Positions 22,419 through 31,600 of a stretch of DNA of 37,956 nucleotides are shown here, piece by piece (the stretch's first letter is position 1; every line of letters starts with the position of its first letter). The DNA comes from a virus: the IMG/VR virus record IMGVR_UViG_3300010157_000131, positions 1 to 37,956 of that record; one strand, 5' to 3'. The notes beneath the pieces are model-generated. The model had not been told where the DNA came from. It saw nothing but the letters and a program-made list of their open reading frames with translations, and made no database searches. The translations under genes and the position numbers were made by a program.

Positions 22419-22445
22419 TTAGACATTATCGGCTATTCTGTCCAA
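22419..22445. promoter_or_regulatory. TTAGACA-N13-TGTCCAA dyad, copy B
   Basis: Same element as copy A with one change in the right arm. Read leftward it offers TTGGACA as a -35-like box towards the leftward operon. Confidence 0.45.
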
Positions 22446-22696
22446 CTATGACGGGGTGTGTGCCGACGGGGGGTGCGGGTGTGTCGGTACATATCCACTC
22501 ACGACAAATATCTCATCAACGTAATCTATAGATCCGCGCCTAGTCTTTACACTCAGCTTGGCAGGTGGCTTTACAACATCTATCAATCATTCTTTTCATT
22601 GCTTCTAAAACCATCAACTCATCTCAGCGCTTTTCTCTGCACCTCTAAGGCATCTCTGATGATTGAAGATACTTTACCCCCAAGGGGGTTATCTCG

Positions 22697-22726
22697 TTTT
22701 ACATAAATGATAGTTTTGTCTAATGA
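22697..22726 (+). promoter_or_regulatory. Dyad copy D, possible rightward promoter
   Basis: TTTTACA (22697-22703), 13 bases, TGTCTAA (22717-22723). As a promoter: TTTACA, 17-base spacer, TAATGA with an upstream TG. Confidence 0.45.
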
Positions 22727-22752
22727 TTGTAAGGAGACACGAAATTACAATC
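22725..22752 (+). other. Hairpin with AAGGAG between its arms
   Basis: GATTGTAA (22725-22732) pairs perfectly with TTACAATC (22745-22752); the AAGGAG sits at the stem-loop border. It follows dyad D directly. No ATG lies downstream at usable distance. Confidence 0.4.
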
Positions 22753-22931
22753 ACTATCATTCTCGCCGTTTATAGATCTGTTGTTCAGAACTAAGGGTGG
22801 ACTTCTACGCACTACGGGCGAATAAGGGCATTAGGCTTATTCTAGAAATAACAGAATTAACCAGGCTCTAACCCTGACGTATCGCTTAATGAGGCGACCC
22901 TAGTACTTGTTCAGTAAGTGACTAGATACTT

Positions 22932-23096
22932 TTAGTTCTTGTGCAAATCCTTACGAGCTTGCTTCTCCATGCTAACCCGAAGTTTAGCAGGTAGTTCATC
23001 CCAAGACTTTACTTGAGAAAATATATCATTTTTAGGCTTAAGGGATTTGCGAGACACACGGATCATTGAAGCACCGGAGTTTCCTTTTTTTCCCAT
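22932..23096 (-). CDS. Small basic protein, 54 aa
   Basis: 54 residues (MGKKGNSGASMIRVSRKSLKPKND ... SWDELPAKLRVSMEKQARKDLHKN), strongly basic. Divergent from the rightward packaging genes. The only nearby ribosome-like site is GGGGGA close to the ATG, so start M11 is possible. Unknown function; could be a DNA-binding regulator given charge and position. Confidence 0.5.
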   Translation of the reverse strand: MGKKGNSGASMIRVSRKSLKPKNDIFSQVKSWDELPAKLRVSMEKQARKDLHKN

Positions 23097-23150
23097 TCCC
23101 CCACACTACCACTTTCTTTGCTAGGATACATACATTACGAAAGGGGTAAT

Positions 23151-23216
23151 ATGAAACAATTATTGTTAGCTTGGTTCTTTATTCTGCTTACCTTCGCCAT
23201 CTGGATCCGCTGGTGA
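23151..23216 (+). CDS. Membrane mini-peptide, 21 aa
   Basis: MKQLLLAWFFILLTFAIWIRW: one hydrophobic helix, AAAGGGG upstream, and its stop overlaps the GTG start of the kinase gene (GTGA). Likely a coupled leader peptide or tiny membrane protein. Confidence 0.5.
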   Translation: MKQLLLAWFFILLTFAIWIRW

Positions 23217-23746
23217 TTATCGGTCTTTCAGGTTACGCGCAATCAGGAAAAGATTCAGTCGCCAAGATTCTTGTTGAAGAATATGGCTACACGCGAATTG
23301 CTTTTGCTGACAAGATTAAAGAATTCTTATTATCATTTAACCCCCAAGTTCACGATGCAGTAACCATCTATGGATGGGAAGATGCAAAGCGTTTCCACGC
23401 TGTTCGCAAAGCATTGCAAGATATTGGTGTTGGTGCTAGACAAATCTTTGGCGAGGACTTTTGGATTGAGCAAGCCTTCAAAGGAATCATCACAAAGCCA
23501 AATCAACTTACAGGTGATTATGTTATTACCGATGTTCGTTTCAACAACGAAGCACAAGCAATTAAAGAATGGGGTGGGCATATATGGCGCGTTGAGCGCC
23601 CTGGCATTAACCCCGTCAATGACCATGTATCAGAGTCAGAACTGAATGTATGGAACTTTGATGAAATGATTTACAACGCAGGAACATTAAAAGATTTAAC
23701 TGAGATAGTTCGTTCGAGTATGGAATTTAACCATAATGTTCATTGA
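23213..23746 (+). CDS. Deoxynucleoside monophosphate kinase (P-loop)
   Basis: 177 residues from the GTG at 23213, which puts the P-loop at the N-terminus: MIIGLSGYAQSGKDSVAK (Walker A about 7-14). FADKIKEFLLSFNPQ, ALQDIGVGARQIFGEDFWIEQA, YVITDVRFNNEAQAI and IWRVERPG follow the order of phage dNMP kinases of the T4 gp1 / dephospho-CoA-kinase-like fold. It supplies dNDPs for DNA synthesis. Confidence 0.85.
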   Translation: MIIGLSGYAQSGKDSVAKILVEEYGYTRIAFADKIKEFLLSFNPQVHDAVTIYGWEDAKRFHAVRKALQDIGVGARQIFGEDFWIEQAFKGIITKPNQLTGDYVITDVRFNNEAQAIKEWGGHIWRVERPGINPVNDHVSESELNVWNFDEMIYNAGTLKDLTEIVRSSMEFNHNVH

Positions 23747-23879
23747 TCCGCTTACCAAGTCCACGATATATGTTGATGGAATCCCACAAGCAACTGATGA
23801 GCAAAAAAACGCTTGCCGTAATTTATTGCTAGGATTAGGTGCTTACGATATTCTCGATATGTTAGGACTGCATGACTAA
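23736..23879 (+). CDS. Small protein between kinase and terminase, 47 aa
   Basis: 47 residues (MFIDPLTKSTIYVDGIPQATDEQKNACRNLLLGLGAYDILDMLGLHD) overlapping both neighbours. Acidic, partly helical. Its fixed place before the terminase gene hints at a packaging accessory, but no family is recognised. Confidence 0.55.
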   Translation: MFIDPLTKSTIYVDGIPQATDEQKNACRNLLLGLGAYDILDMLGLHD

Positions 23880-25764
23880 TAGTAATTTACGCATTGATGA
23901 TGATAGATGGCGCAAGTATGCCCAAGCGATAAGCAAAGGTCACTCACAGAGAACTGCTGCGAAGTTAGCTGGCATCTCCCACGCATCCGTTATGCGTCAG
24001 TCCAAAGTTCCTACCTCTCGCATGAACAAAGTGCTAGGGGATTTTGGATTTGAAAAGGCTGGAATCCTTGACCCTGACAAAGTAAAGGGCGATGCACAAC
24101 GCGCACTTGAGGACTTTGGATATTTCCGTGAGCGATACTTTGCTCGTTCCACTTCACCATGGGCTGAAGAAGCCGCCTACAAAATGCTTGAGTTGATTAA
24201 CTCACCACACAAAGAATATGTTGTAGTCAACTGCCCACCTGGTGTTGGTAAGTCAACATTCTTTACCCACGATTTACCTGTATGGCTTGCGGTAAAAGAC
24301 CGTTCCTTGCGTACCTTGATTGGATCTAGAACAGCAGGACAGGCAACTAAGTACACAGGTCGTATTCGTAGAACATTTGAACGCCAAACTCCGATGAAAG
24401 CAGATGATCAGTTAGTAGAACGCGGTCTTGCTAAGGATGCAGTTTCAACTCTCATTACTGACTACGGCAGATTCAAGCCAGCGAGCGCTGACCTATGGCG
24501 TATGGAAGAATTCGTACTTGCCCAAGAAGGCAACGTTGCTATTGACGATAAGGAAGCATCTTTTGCAGCCTTCGGTATGGACTCAGGTTTCCTTGGTGGT
24601 CGTTATGACCTCAACATTTGGGATGACCTTGTAGATAAAACAAATACTCGCACCGCAGAGTCAAAAGAGAATTTAATTAACTGGTGGGAAACAGAAGCCG
24701 AGACTCGTCTTGAACCAGGTGGCTTGCTTATTCTCAATGGTCAGAGACTTGCAGCTGATGATTTATACCGATACGCACTTAATCTTGTGGACTGGACAGA
24801 AGAATTTGAAGAACAGCCAGAAAAGGCTCCTAAGAAGTACCACCACATTTTGTATAAGGCGCACTATGACGATTTGTGCGATGTAGATAAAACTAATGGT
24901 GGTCATAAAGGAAATTACCCAGATGGTTGCTTGCTCGATGATTACCGTTTGCCTTGGCGCGAACTTGCCCGTGTCAAAAAAAATCGCTTAGATAGATTCC
25001 AAACAGTTTACCAACAGGAAGATGTTGACAAAGAAGCCAGTTTGATTCAGCCAGAATGGATTGACGGGGGAATTGATTCTTCGGGTATTGCTCATACAGG
25101 ATGTTGGGATACAGAACGCAATGCCGGTAAATGGCCAGCAGGAATTGATGCGTTCTCGGTAGTAACTGCTGACCCATCGCCTACAAAGTATTGGGCTGTT
25201 CAATGGTGGGCATACTCAGCTGAGACACAGATGCAACACCTTGTTGACCTTGTGCGCTCGCCTATGGATGCTCCTGACTTCTTGGATTATAACCAAGACC
25301 GCCGTGTCTATACAGGACTCCTTGAAGAATGGTGGCAGAGGGCTAATGACCAAGGACACCCATTCACCCATCTCATCGTAGAAGCCAACGCAGCGCAACG
25401 CTTCATGCTCCAATATGACCACTTCAAAAGGTGGGCAGCGATTCGCAATGTCAATCTCATCCCCCATCAGACCAACCGCAACAAGGCAGATGAAGAATAT
25501 GGCGTTCAGACCCTAGCCCCACATTACAAGGCTGGTCGAGTCCGGCTTCCTGGCAATGAATACACGGGATCTAAAGCAATGATTAAACCGATGGTAAAAG
25601 AACTGACTCAATGGCCAGAAGGAAATACTGATGATACGGTGATGGCACATTGGTTTTTGATTTGGAACGCACCAAATTTGTTCCATGCAGGAATGGGTAA
25701 AGCCCCAACTTTTGCTAGACCATCATGGATGCAAGAGCGCGGTATGCGTTGGAGTAAGCACTAG
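23872..25764 (+). CDS. terL: Terminase large subunit with N-terminal HTH
   Basis: 630 residues. Residues about 20-45 (ISKGHSQRTAAKLAGISHASVMRQSK) form a helix-turn-helix, unusual for TerL. ATPase: Walker A PPGVGKST (122-129), Walker B LNIWDD (247-252), coupling motif LLILNGQR (285-292). Nuclease: D434 (VTADPSP), E504 (IVEANAAQ), D587/D588 (NTDDTVMAH). It cuts and pumps DNA into the head. No separate small terminase is obvious nearby; the HTH may replace its DNA-recognition role. Confidence 0.93.
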   Translation: MTNSNLRIDDDRWRKYAQAISKGHSQRTAAKLAGISHASVMRQSKVPTSRMNKVLGDFGFEKAGILDPDKVKGDAQRALEDFGYFRERYFARSTSPWAEEAAYKMLELINSPHKEYVVVNCPPGVGKSTFFTHDLPVWLAVKDRSLRTLIGSRTAGQATKYTGRIRRTFERQTPMKADDQLVERGLAKDAVSTLITDYGRFKPASADLWRMEEFVLAQEGNVAIDDKEASFAAFGMDSGFLGGRYDLNIWDDLVDKTNTRTAESKENLINWWETEAETRLEPGGLLILNGQRLAADDLYRYALNLVDWTEEFEEQPEKAPKKYHHILYKAHYDDLCDVDKTNGGHKGNYPDGCLLDDYRLPWRELARVKKNRLDRFQTVYQQEDVDKEASLIQPEWIDGGIDSSGIAHTGCWDTERNAGKWPAGIDAFSVVTADPSPTKYWAVQWWAYSAETQMQHLVDLVRSPMDAPDFLDYNQDRRVYTGLLEEWWQRANDQGHPFTHLIVEANAAQRFMLQYDHFKRWAAIRNVNLIPHQTNRNKADEEYGVQTLAPHYKAGRVRLPGNEYTGSKAMIKPMVKELTQWPEGNTDDTVMAHWFLIWNAPNLFHAGMGKAPTFARPSWMQERGMRWSKH

Positions 25765-25828
25765 CTTATTTGTCCGTTTTGCGTGGTATTCTATGCGTAA
25801 GTTATTACTGCCCACTTAGGAGCATCAC

Positions 25829-26002
25829 ATGGCAAAAACAGAAACATTTAAGAGCAAAGCAGCAATGAAACTCCATGAAAACAAAGAAGGCAAGAAAATT
25901 GTTGAAATGGAAAAGAAGATGGGCGAGAAGGATGTTGTCGCCAAGGTTAAATCTTCTATGAAAAATAAGTCTGCTGGCAAAAAAGTCAACAAGACAGTCT
26001 AA
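25829..26002 (+). CDS. Lysine-rich small protein, 57 aa
   Basis: 57 residues, highly basic (KMKLH, KEGKKIVEMEKKMGEKD, KNKSAGKKVNKTV). TTAGGAG precedes the start. First of three consecutive basic mini-proteins between terminase and portal; may bind packaged DNA. Confidence 0.6.
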   Translation: MAKTETFKSKAAMKLHENKEGKKIVEMEKKMGEKDVVAKVKSSMKNKSAGKKVNKTV

Positions 26003-26012
26003 GGAGACAAAC

Positions 26013-26195
26013 ATGGCTAAGGCACACCCAGGATTTAAGGCTGTTCAAGCAAAGATTGCAAAGAAGCAAGGCGTATCTGCTGAACGTGCTGGAGCAATTC
26101 TTGCTGCTGGCGCTCGCAAAGCATCACCTGCTGCTGTCAAAGCAAATCCTAATCTTAAAAAGGTTTCAGGAGTTGTTAAGAAAAAGAGCAAGTAA
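26013..26195 (+). CDS. Basic small protein, conserved before portal genes
   Basis: 60 residues: HPGFKAVQAKIAKKQGVSAERAGAILAAGARKASPAAVKANPNLKKV, a pattern I recall from many phages next to packaging genes. Strongly basic, Lys-rich end. AAGGAG upstream; the stop overlaps the next start (TAATG). Role unknown, possibly DNA condensation or head assembly. Confidence 0.7.
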   Translation: MAKAHPGFKAVQAKIAKKQGVSAERAGAILAAGARKASPAAVKANPNLKKVSGVVKKKSK

Positions 26196-26356
26196 TGAAA
26201 AAGCAAACTGTTTCTGCGAAGAAGGTTGCTAAGGTCATGGGTGAATATGGCGCTGGCAAACTTCACTCTGGATCAAAGACTGGTCCGGTTGTTAAATCAC
26301 GCAAGCAAGCCATTGCTATTTCGTTATCAGAGGCTAAAAAGAAAAAAGGAAAATAA
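26195..26356 (+). CDS. DUF6496-like basic small protein
   Basis: 53 residues: VMGEYGAGKLHSGSKTGPVVKSRKQAIAISLSEAKKKKGK. The segment (G)KxVKSRKQAIAIxLSEA is the signature of a widespread small family in phages and bacteria (I believe DUF6496). Function unknown. TAATG overlaps on both sides tie it to its neighbours. Confidence 0.75.
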   Translation: MKKQTVSAKKVAKVMGEYGAGKLHSGSKTGPVVKSRKQAIAISLSEAKKKKGK

Positions 26357-28125
26357 TGCTCGGACCATCCATTGAAGAAATTGCTGCGATTCTCCACGAA
26401 CGGCAAGCCAAGCAAGGTCCAATGATTGACCAGATGCGCCAACTGCGCGACACCTACAATGGTGATTTGGTTATTCCGCTACCTGAAATGGATCGTCGTG
26501 AAAAGTCTGCTGTTGCAAACCTGATTACTACAGGTCTTGACCAAACAGCGATGCGTATTGCTTCAACGATGCCAAGTGTTTATTACCCTGCACTTGAAGA
26601 TGGAGTTCGCTCATCTGAGAAGCGAGCAACAACTCGCAAGAGAGCAACGCTCGGTTGGTGGGAAGCCAACAAAATGCCACTTAAAATGCGTCGTCGTTCA
26701 CGCTGGCTTATTGGATATGGAACTTCTCCTGTTGTCTTGCGCCCTGATACAAAGTGGGGTGCTGCTCGTTGGGATGTTCGTGACCCACTATCTACATTCC
26801 CATCAGTCGGCGAAGATCCAGATGATATTACTCCTAGCGATTGTATCTTTACATACTCTCGCTCCCGCGCATGGTTAGCGCAGCATTACCCTGATGCAAA
26901 CTCTCGCTTGCAAGCTAAGGCAAATAATCCAAAGCCTAGCGATATTATTCAGATTACTGAATACACAGATGCAGAAGTAACAGTTCTTATGGCTTCTTCA
27001 GAACAGAAGTTGAGCCAATGGGAAGGTCCTATTCGTGGCGTTCCCCATGTTGAACTAGAGCGCATTTCAAACAAGACAGGTCTATGCCTAGTCGTTATGC
27101 CTAAGCGCATTACCCTTGACCGTCAGATGGGTCAATTCGATTCACTCGTTGGAATGTATCAACTGCAATCAAAATTAATGGCACTTGAAGTTATTGCAGT
27201 AGAGCGCGGAATCTTCCCAGACACTTACCTTGTCTCACGCCCAGGAGAAACAGCACGATTCGTTGCTGGTCCTTTTGATGGTCGTTCAGGTCAGGTCAAC
27301 GTCGTTCAAGGTGGAGATATTCGCGAGATGGCAGCCAACCCTGGCTTTGCCACAAACGGAATGATGGACAGAATCGAACGCGCACAGAGAATCCAATCAG
27401 GAACTCCAGCTGAGTTCGGTGGCGAATCTACAACTAACGTGCGTACAGGAAAGCGCGGGGATGCAATCTTGTCTGCCGTTGTTGATTTTCCAATCCAAGA
27501 AGCACAAGAAATCTTTGCAGCATCATTGCAAGAGGAAAACAAGCGAGCAATCGCTATTGCTAAAACTTATTTTGGTAATGAACGCAAATCATTTTATGTT
27601 TCAAGTCGTGGAGCGCAAGGTCACGTTGACTACATTCCAAACAAAGACTTTGAAGATGATAATAACGTTGTTACTTATTCTCATTCAGGCGCAGATGCAA
27701 ACTCACTTGTTGTTGGTTTAGGTCAGCGTATCGGTATCGGAATCATGTCCAAGCAAACAGCGCAGGAAATTGATCCGTTTATCTCAGACCCAGAACTAGA
27801 GAAAGACAGAGTTATCGGTGAAGGACTTGAACAAGCACTCCTACAATCCATTCAAGCACAAGCACAGCAAGGTGCTATTCCCCCTGCTGATGTGGCTGCT
27901 ATTGTGGCAATGGTCGCGTCTGATAAGGCAACGCTGGCTGAAGCAATAACTAAAGTTCACGAACAAGCGCAAGCAAGACAGGCTACTATGGCTCCTGCCG
28001 GATCACCGGAGACAATGCCAGGGCTCGGCGCACCAGGAATGGGAGCAGAGCAACCTTCTCCACAACCAGCACCACCACAACCAGGAGTACAAGATTTATT
28101 AGCTCAATTAGGGGGCGGTAGATAA
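26356..28125 (+). CDS. Portal protein
   Basis: 589 residues. The order terminase, small proteins, portal is standard. The N-terminal region (RREKSAVANLITTGLDQTAMRIASTMPSVYYPAL) and LIGYGTSPVVLRPD, WDVRDPLSTFPSVG, QSGTPAEFGGESTTNVRTGKRGDAILSAV match the portal pattern of actinobacteriophages. It forms the dodecameric DNA gate. The C-terminus is a Pro/Gln/Gly tail (PQPAPPQPGVQDLLAQLGGGR). The start overlaps the previous stop. Confidence 0.88.
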   Translation: MLGPSIEEIAAILHERQAKQGPMIDQMRQLRDTYNGDLVIPLPEMDRREKSAVANLITTGLDQTAMRIASTMPSVYYPALEDGVRSSEKRATTRKRATLGWWEANKMPLKMRRRSRWLIGYGTSPVVLRPDTKWGAARWDVRDPLSTFPSVGEDPDDITPSDCIFTYSRSRAWLAQHYPDANSRLQAKANNPKPSDIIQITEYTDAEVTVLMASSEQKLSQWEGPIRGVPHVELERISNKTGLCLVVMPKRITLDRQMGQFDSLVGMYQLQSKLMALEVIAVERGIFPDTYLVSRPGETARFVAGPFDGRSGQVNVVQGGDIREMAANPGFATNGMMDRIERAQRIQSGTPAEFGGESTTNVRTGKRGDAILSAVVDFPIQEAQEIFAASLQEENKRAIAIAKTYFGNERKSFYVSSRGAQGHVDYIPNKDFEDDNNVVTYSHSGADANSLVVGLGQRIGIGIMSKQTAQEIDPFISDPELEKDRVIGEGLEQALLQSIQAQAQQGAIPPADVAAIVAMVASDKATLAEAITKVHEQAQARQATMAPAGSPETMPGLGAPGMGAEQPSPQPAPPQPGVQDLLAQLGGGR

Positions 28126-28610
28126 TGCCAAGAGGCGGTGCAAGAAAAGGTATTGCAGGTAAGGCATACCAAAATCGTACAGATATGCACGGGGCAAATG
28201 TTGTCTCAGCGCAACCTGCGAACACGGGAGCAAAACTTCCTGTAGCAACTGCATCAGGTCAGCCGTACGGCGCTGCAACCGTTCAGAAGAACGCACAGCA
28301 ACAAGTTGGTATGGCAGGAACACAAACGCCTACACCACCAACAGTTACAGCGGGAGCGCCACAAGAACAACCAGCGCCAACTCCTTCAACACCTCTTACG
28401 CCTTTATTTGCTCCAACAACACAACCTAATAATCCAGTAACAGATGGTGTTGATAATAGTCCTGGTGCTGGATCATCAGTTCTCAACCTTACAAGTCCGG
28501 TAGTTGGACAATATAATGATGCTAAGTCATATATTCAATCTCTTGCAACTTCTGCAAATTCCTCACCTGCCCTTCAATTCTTAGCACAACGGATCAATGG
28601 AGCATACTAA
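28125..28610 (+). CDS. Pro/Thr-rich protein after portal
   Basis: 161 residues, low-complexity: basic N-terminus (MPRGGARKGIAGKAYQNRTDMHG), central Pro/Thr/Ala/Gln linker, helical C-terminus (DAKSYIQSLATSANSSPALQFLAQRINGAY). The N- and C-terminal pieces resemble small proteins found after portals in related phages. Probably an internal or portal-bound virion protein; unknown function. Confidence 0.65.
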   Translation: MPRGGARKGIAGKAYQNRTDMHGANVVSAQPANTGAKLPVATASGQPYGAATVQKNAQQQVGMAGTQTPTPPTVTAGAPQEQPAPTPSTPLTPLFAPTTQPNNPVTDGVDNSPGAGSSVLNLTSPVVGQYNDAKSYIQSLATSANSSPALQFLAQRINGAY

Positions 28611-31600
28611 TTGGCTAGCCCATCAGATAATATCAATCAGGCTCTTACCGATAACCCAAAGATTATTCAAACACCTTCGTTAACTGACCCTGTATTCAAA
28701 AGTTCTGACCCACATACTGCTGCTGCTGTTATTACTCATGGTTATGGAGTAACGACAACACAACAAGCATTGCAAGACCATGCAGCTGAAGGTGATAATC
28801 AATCATTTTGGAATAAGGCTTTTGGTGGAGCAGGAAAAGTTGTTATGGGAAGTCTTAATTGGCTTGCTAAACCATTGCAAGAAGTTCAACGTGATTATAA
28901 ATATATTCACTCTGTTTATACTCGTCATGGAATCTTTGAAGGCTTAATGGCTACTGCTGCTGTTGCTGGTGGCGCAGCACTTGGAACTCTTGTTATGCCA
29001 GGAGAAGGAACTATTGCTGGTGGAGAACTTGCTGCTACTTTAGAAAAAAATCTTTTTGGTCATAAATTTCAACCTGATTCTTATGCAGATTCAAATGACC
29101 CTAATTACAAAGTTTCAATGGGTAGAGATTTTTCAAACCTTGTAGGACAAGTTCCTGGACTTGGAACATTTAAGAATACTAATAAGGGTTTAGGTAAAGT
29201 TCTTTCCGGTACTGGCGATATGGCTTTTGACTTTACCGCTGATCCATTTGTCCTTGCAATGAAAGCCCGTACAGCAGTTAAAACTGGCGAATGGCTAAGT
29301 GAAAGTTTGCTTGTTAAGTCAAATGCTTTTCGTACAGCAATGCCAGGAGTTCAAGATTTCTTAGAACGCAATAGCCTTCGTATTTTCTCTCCTGAGCAAA
29401 TGGATAAATTATGGCAAGCAGGGGAAAAGGGAAATGTTGGATTAACCGACAGAATCTTTGGCGCACCTGGCGCTCAGTACCATCGCGCTCTTAATGAAGT
29501 TGCTGACCTTGCTTCTCAAAAAGATGGCGCTGGCGCACTCATATCAAAGTTTCCTGGACTTAGCGGAATTGCAAAATACATAGTTGAAACACCTGGAGCA
29601 AAAGTAACTGCAAAAGATGTACATGATGTATTTGTAAAAGTTTCTTATGAAGATGCGTTTATGAAAGCGTATTCGACTAATGGGCAAGCAATGGTTCCAT
29701 TTAGATCAGTAGCCCGTTCTGTATTATCCAAGACAGCAGATAAAATGCGTCAGGGTGCTGGCAATGAAGAAATGTATCTTCGCGCTAATCAAGCAAATTT
29801 CTTTCTTCCAAAGAAAGTTCAAGGCGCAACAATTCAAAAACTTCCAGATAAAGTTACTGGTGAATTAAAAGATGCTGTTGTTATTAACGCTGATAAAGAA
29901 TGGAATACTCCAGTTGCTTATCGCGTAGCCAAGGCAGCCGTAATGCCATTTAGTGACCAAGCCCGTAAAGATGCAGCAGATGGAATGAGAACTGCTATTG
30001 CTGGAAAGATTCGCACATTTAGCGGATATGTTCCTTACGATATTGATGCTGCTACAAATGAACTTTCTACAATGAAGTTTGACCCAAACAATGCTTCTGC
30101 TGGTCAGAATGTTTATCGTATGCTTCGTTTCTCGATGCCTGAAAGTATGGCTCGCCAAAAGACAGCAGAATTTGTTGCCGGAGATTTAGGGCAAAAGAAA
30201 ACTATTTATGCTGGCGCAATTAACGAAATGGTAAAAGCAGCTGGAGTTCCTGACGATATAAAGTTTGTAAGAGATGTACAAGACACAATTCAAATGCACG
30301 TTGAAACTCCTCTATCTCGTAGCAATTATGGAGTAGGGCGCAAGATGGGAAACAAGGCTTCAATAGTTGAACTTCCATCGGGCGATGCTTCTATGGGAGC
30401 ATTTGAAGATCATGCAGGTAAGTTTGCTATTCCTGATTTTCGTGAACTTAAAACAGCAATGCGTAACGTAAGTGCCTACGGAAAAATCTATGGAACCATA
30501 GACAACTTTGCTGCTAAATATACTGATGGTGTATTTAAGCCTTTGGCTCTTTTAACTGGTGGATTTGGTTTGCGTATTGCTGCATCTGAACTTATTCCAC
30601 AGATATTCCGTTTTGGTTCAGTTGATGTAGCAAAAGCAAAAATTGCTGGCGCTGCTCAAAAGATGAACTACAAACTTATTGATGGTGAAGCAGATGCAAT
30701 TCTTCACAATGCTTCTTTGGCGCTATCTGCTGGAACTGATGCTAAAGATTTTATTGCTCAACAAACACAAAAAGAAGGCAAGATAGTTCGTAAGACTATT
30801 GCTAAAGGTCTTACAAAACTTGCAAGCGAAGAAGATTTAGATTTGGCTGCTCGCATCACTATTGCCACAAAGGGTCACGTTGCTACAGGAGCAACTCTTA
30901 CGGGTCATGGTATTCCTGCCGAACAACAAGAGTTTATGCGCCAAATAACTGAACTTGCCGGTATTGATGGCAAGCGTCAAATGATTAAGCCAACTGGCAA
31001 ATTTACAGAATATACAAGTGGCGATCCAAAATTTGAACTTCATTATTGGAATCAACTTGCCCATTCAGTTTCAACAGCATCTCGTAAACAAATTGTTGCT
31101 GATGCTTTGCAAGAATTAAAAGCAGGAAAGACTGCCGATGAAGCATGGTCAATAGCACAAAAGAAAGACCTTGCCCGTATCCATGGAGTTAAGTACGACC
31201 CATCTAAACCTAATTACATGGGAGATAAACTCGACCCTAAAGAAGATATTCTTAAAGCAGAACGTACCAAGTTGGGTGCTTATACTGCCGAAGATCCAGC
31301 ACACTTTGCTGCTCGCCGTACAGATATTATGAGTAATTTATTTACAGGTCCTAATGGTGAAACCAATAAAGAACTTATGCAGATGATTGTTAATGGCGAA
31401 AAACCAAGCCTTAATTATCTTCGCAATCTTGATGCAAAGATGAAGCCAACTGCTGTTGCCGGTCAAGAATATGAAGTTACTGTTGGACCAAACCTTCTCA
31501 ACCGTATTACCAATTTTGGATTTGGCAAAGTTATTGATCCAGTTGTTAATGGTCTTTCTCGTCAACCTTTATTCTTTAACCACGTTAAGAATGAAATGAG

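Larger units (their letters stand above)
21868..22931. other. Long non-coding region, candidate origin/control region
   Basis: About 1.06 kb with no convincing gene. It contains two 17-bp direct repeats (21993 and 22044), four GGTATC units (22069-22097), an abrupt switch from purine-rich (about 22165-22197) to C/A-rich sequence (22201-22256), two TTAGACA-type dyads and an 8-bp inverted repeat (22725-22752). Lying between leftward and rightward transcription units, it could hold the replication origin, the packaging site or a control region. Confidence 0.5.

Noticed and set aside
22675-22695. Terminator from ACCCCCAAGGGGGT
   Set aside because: The loop would be only two bases unless the stem is shortened to four pairs, and the following T-run is displaced.
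22458-22706. 82-residue rightward ORF in the non-coding region
   Set aside because: No ribosome site, odd composition, many rare residues and overlap with repeats and dyads; no family resemblance.
22744-22794. Possible 16-codon ORF starting ATT behind the AAGGAG in the hairpin
   Set aside because: Too short, relies on a rare start, and no coupling to a neighbour; kept only as part of the hairpin observation.
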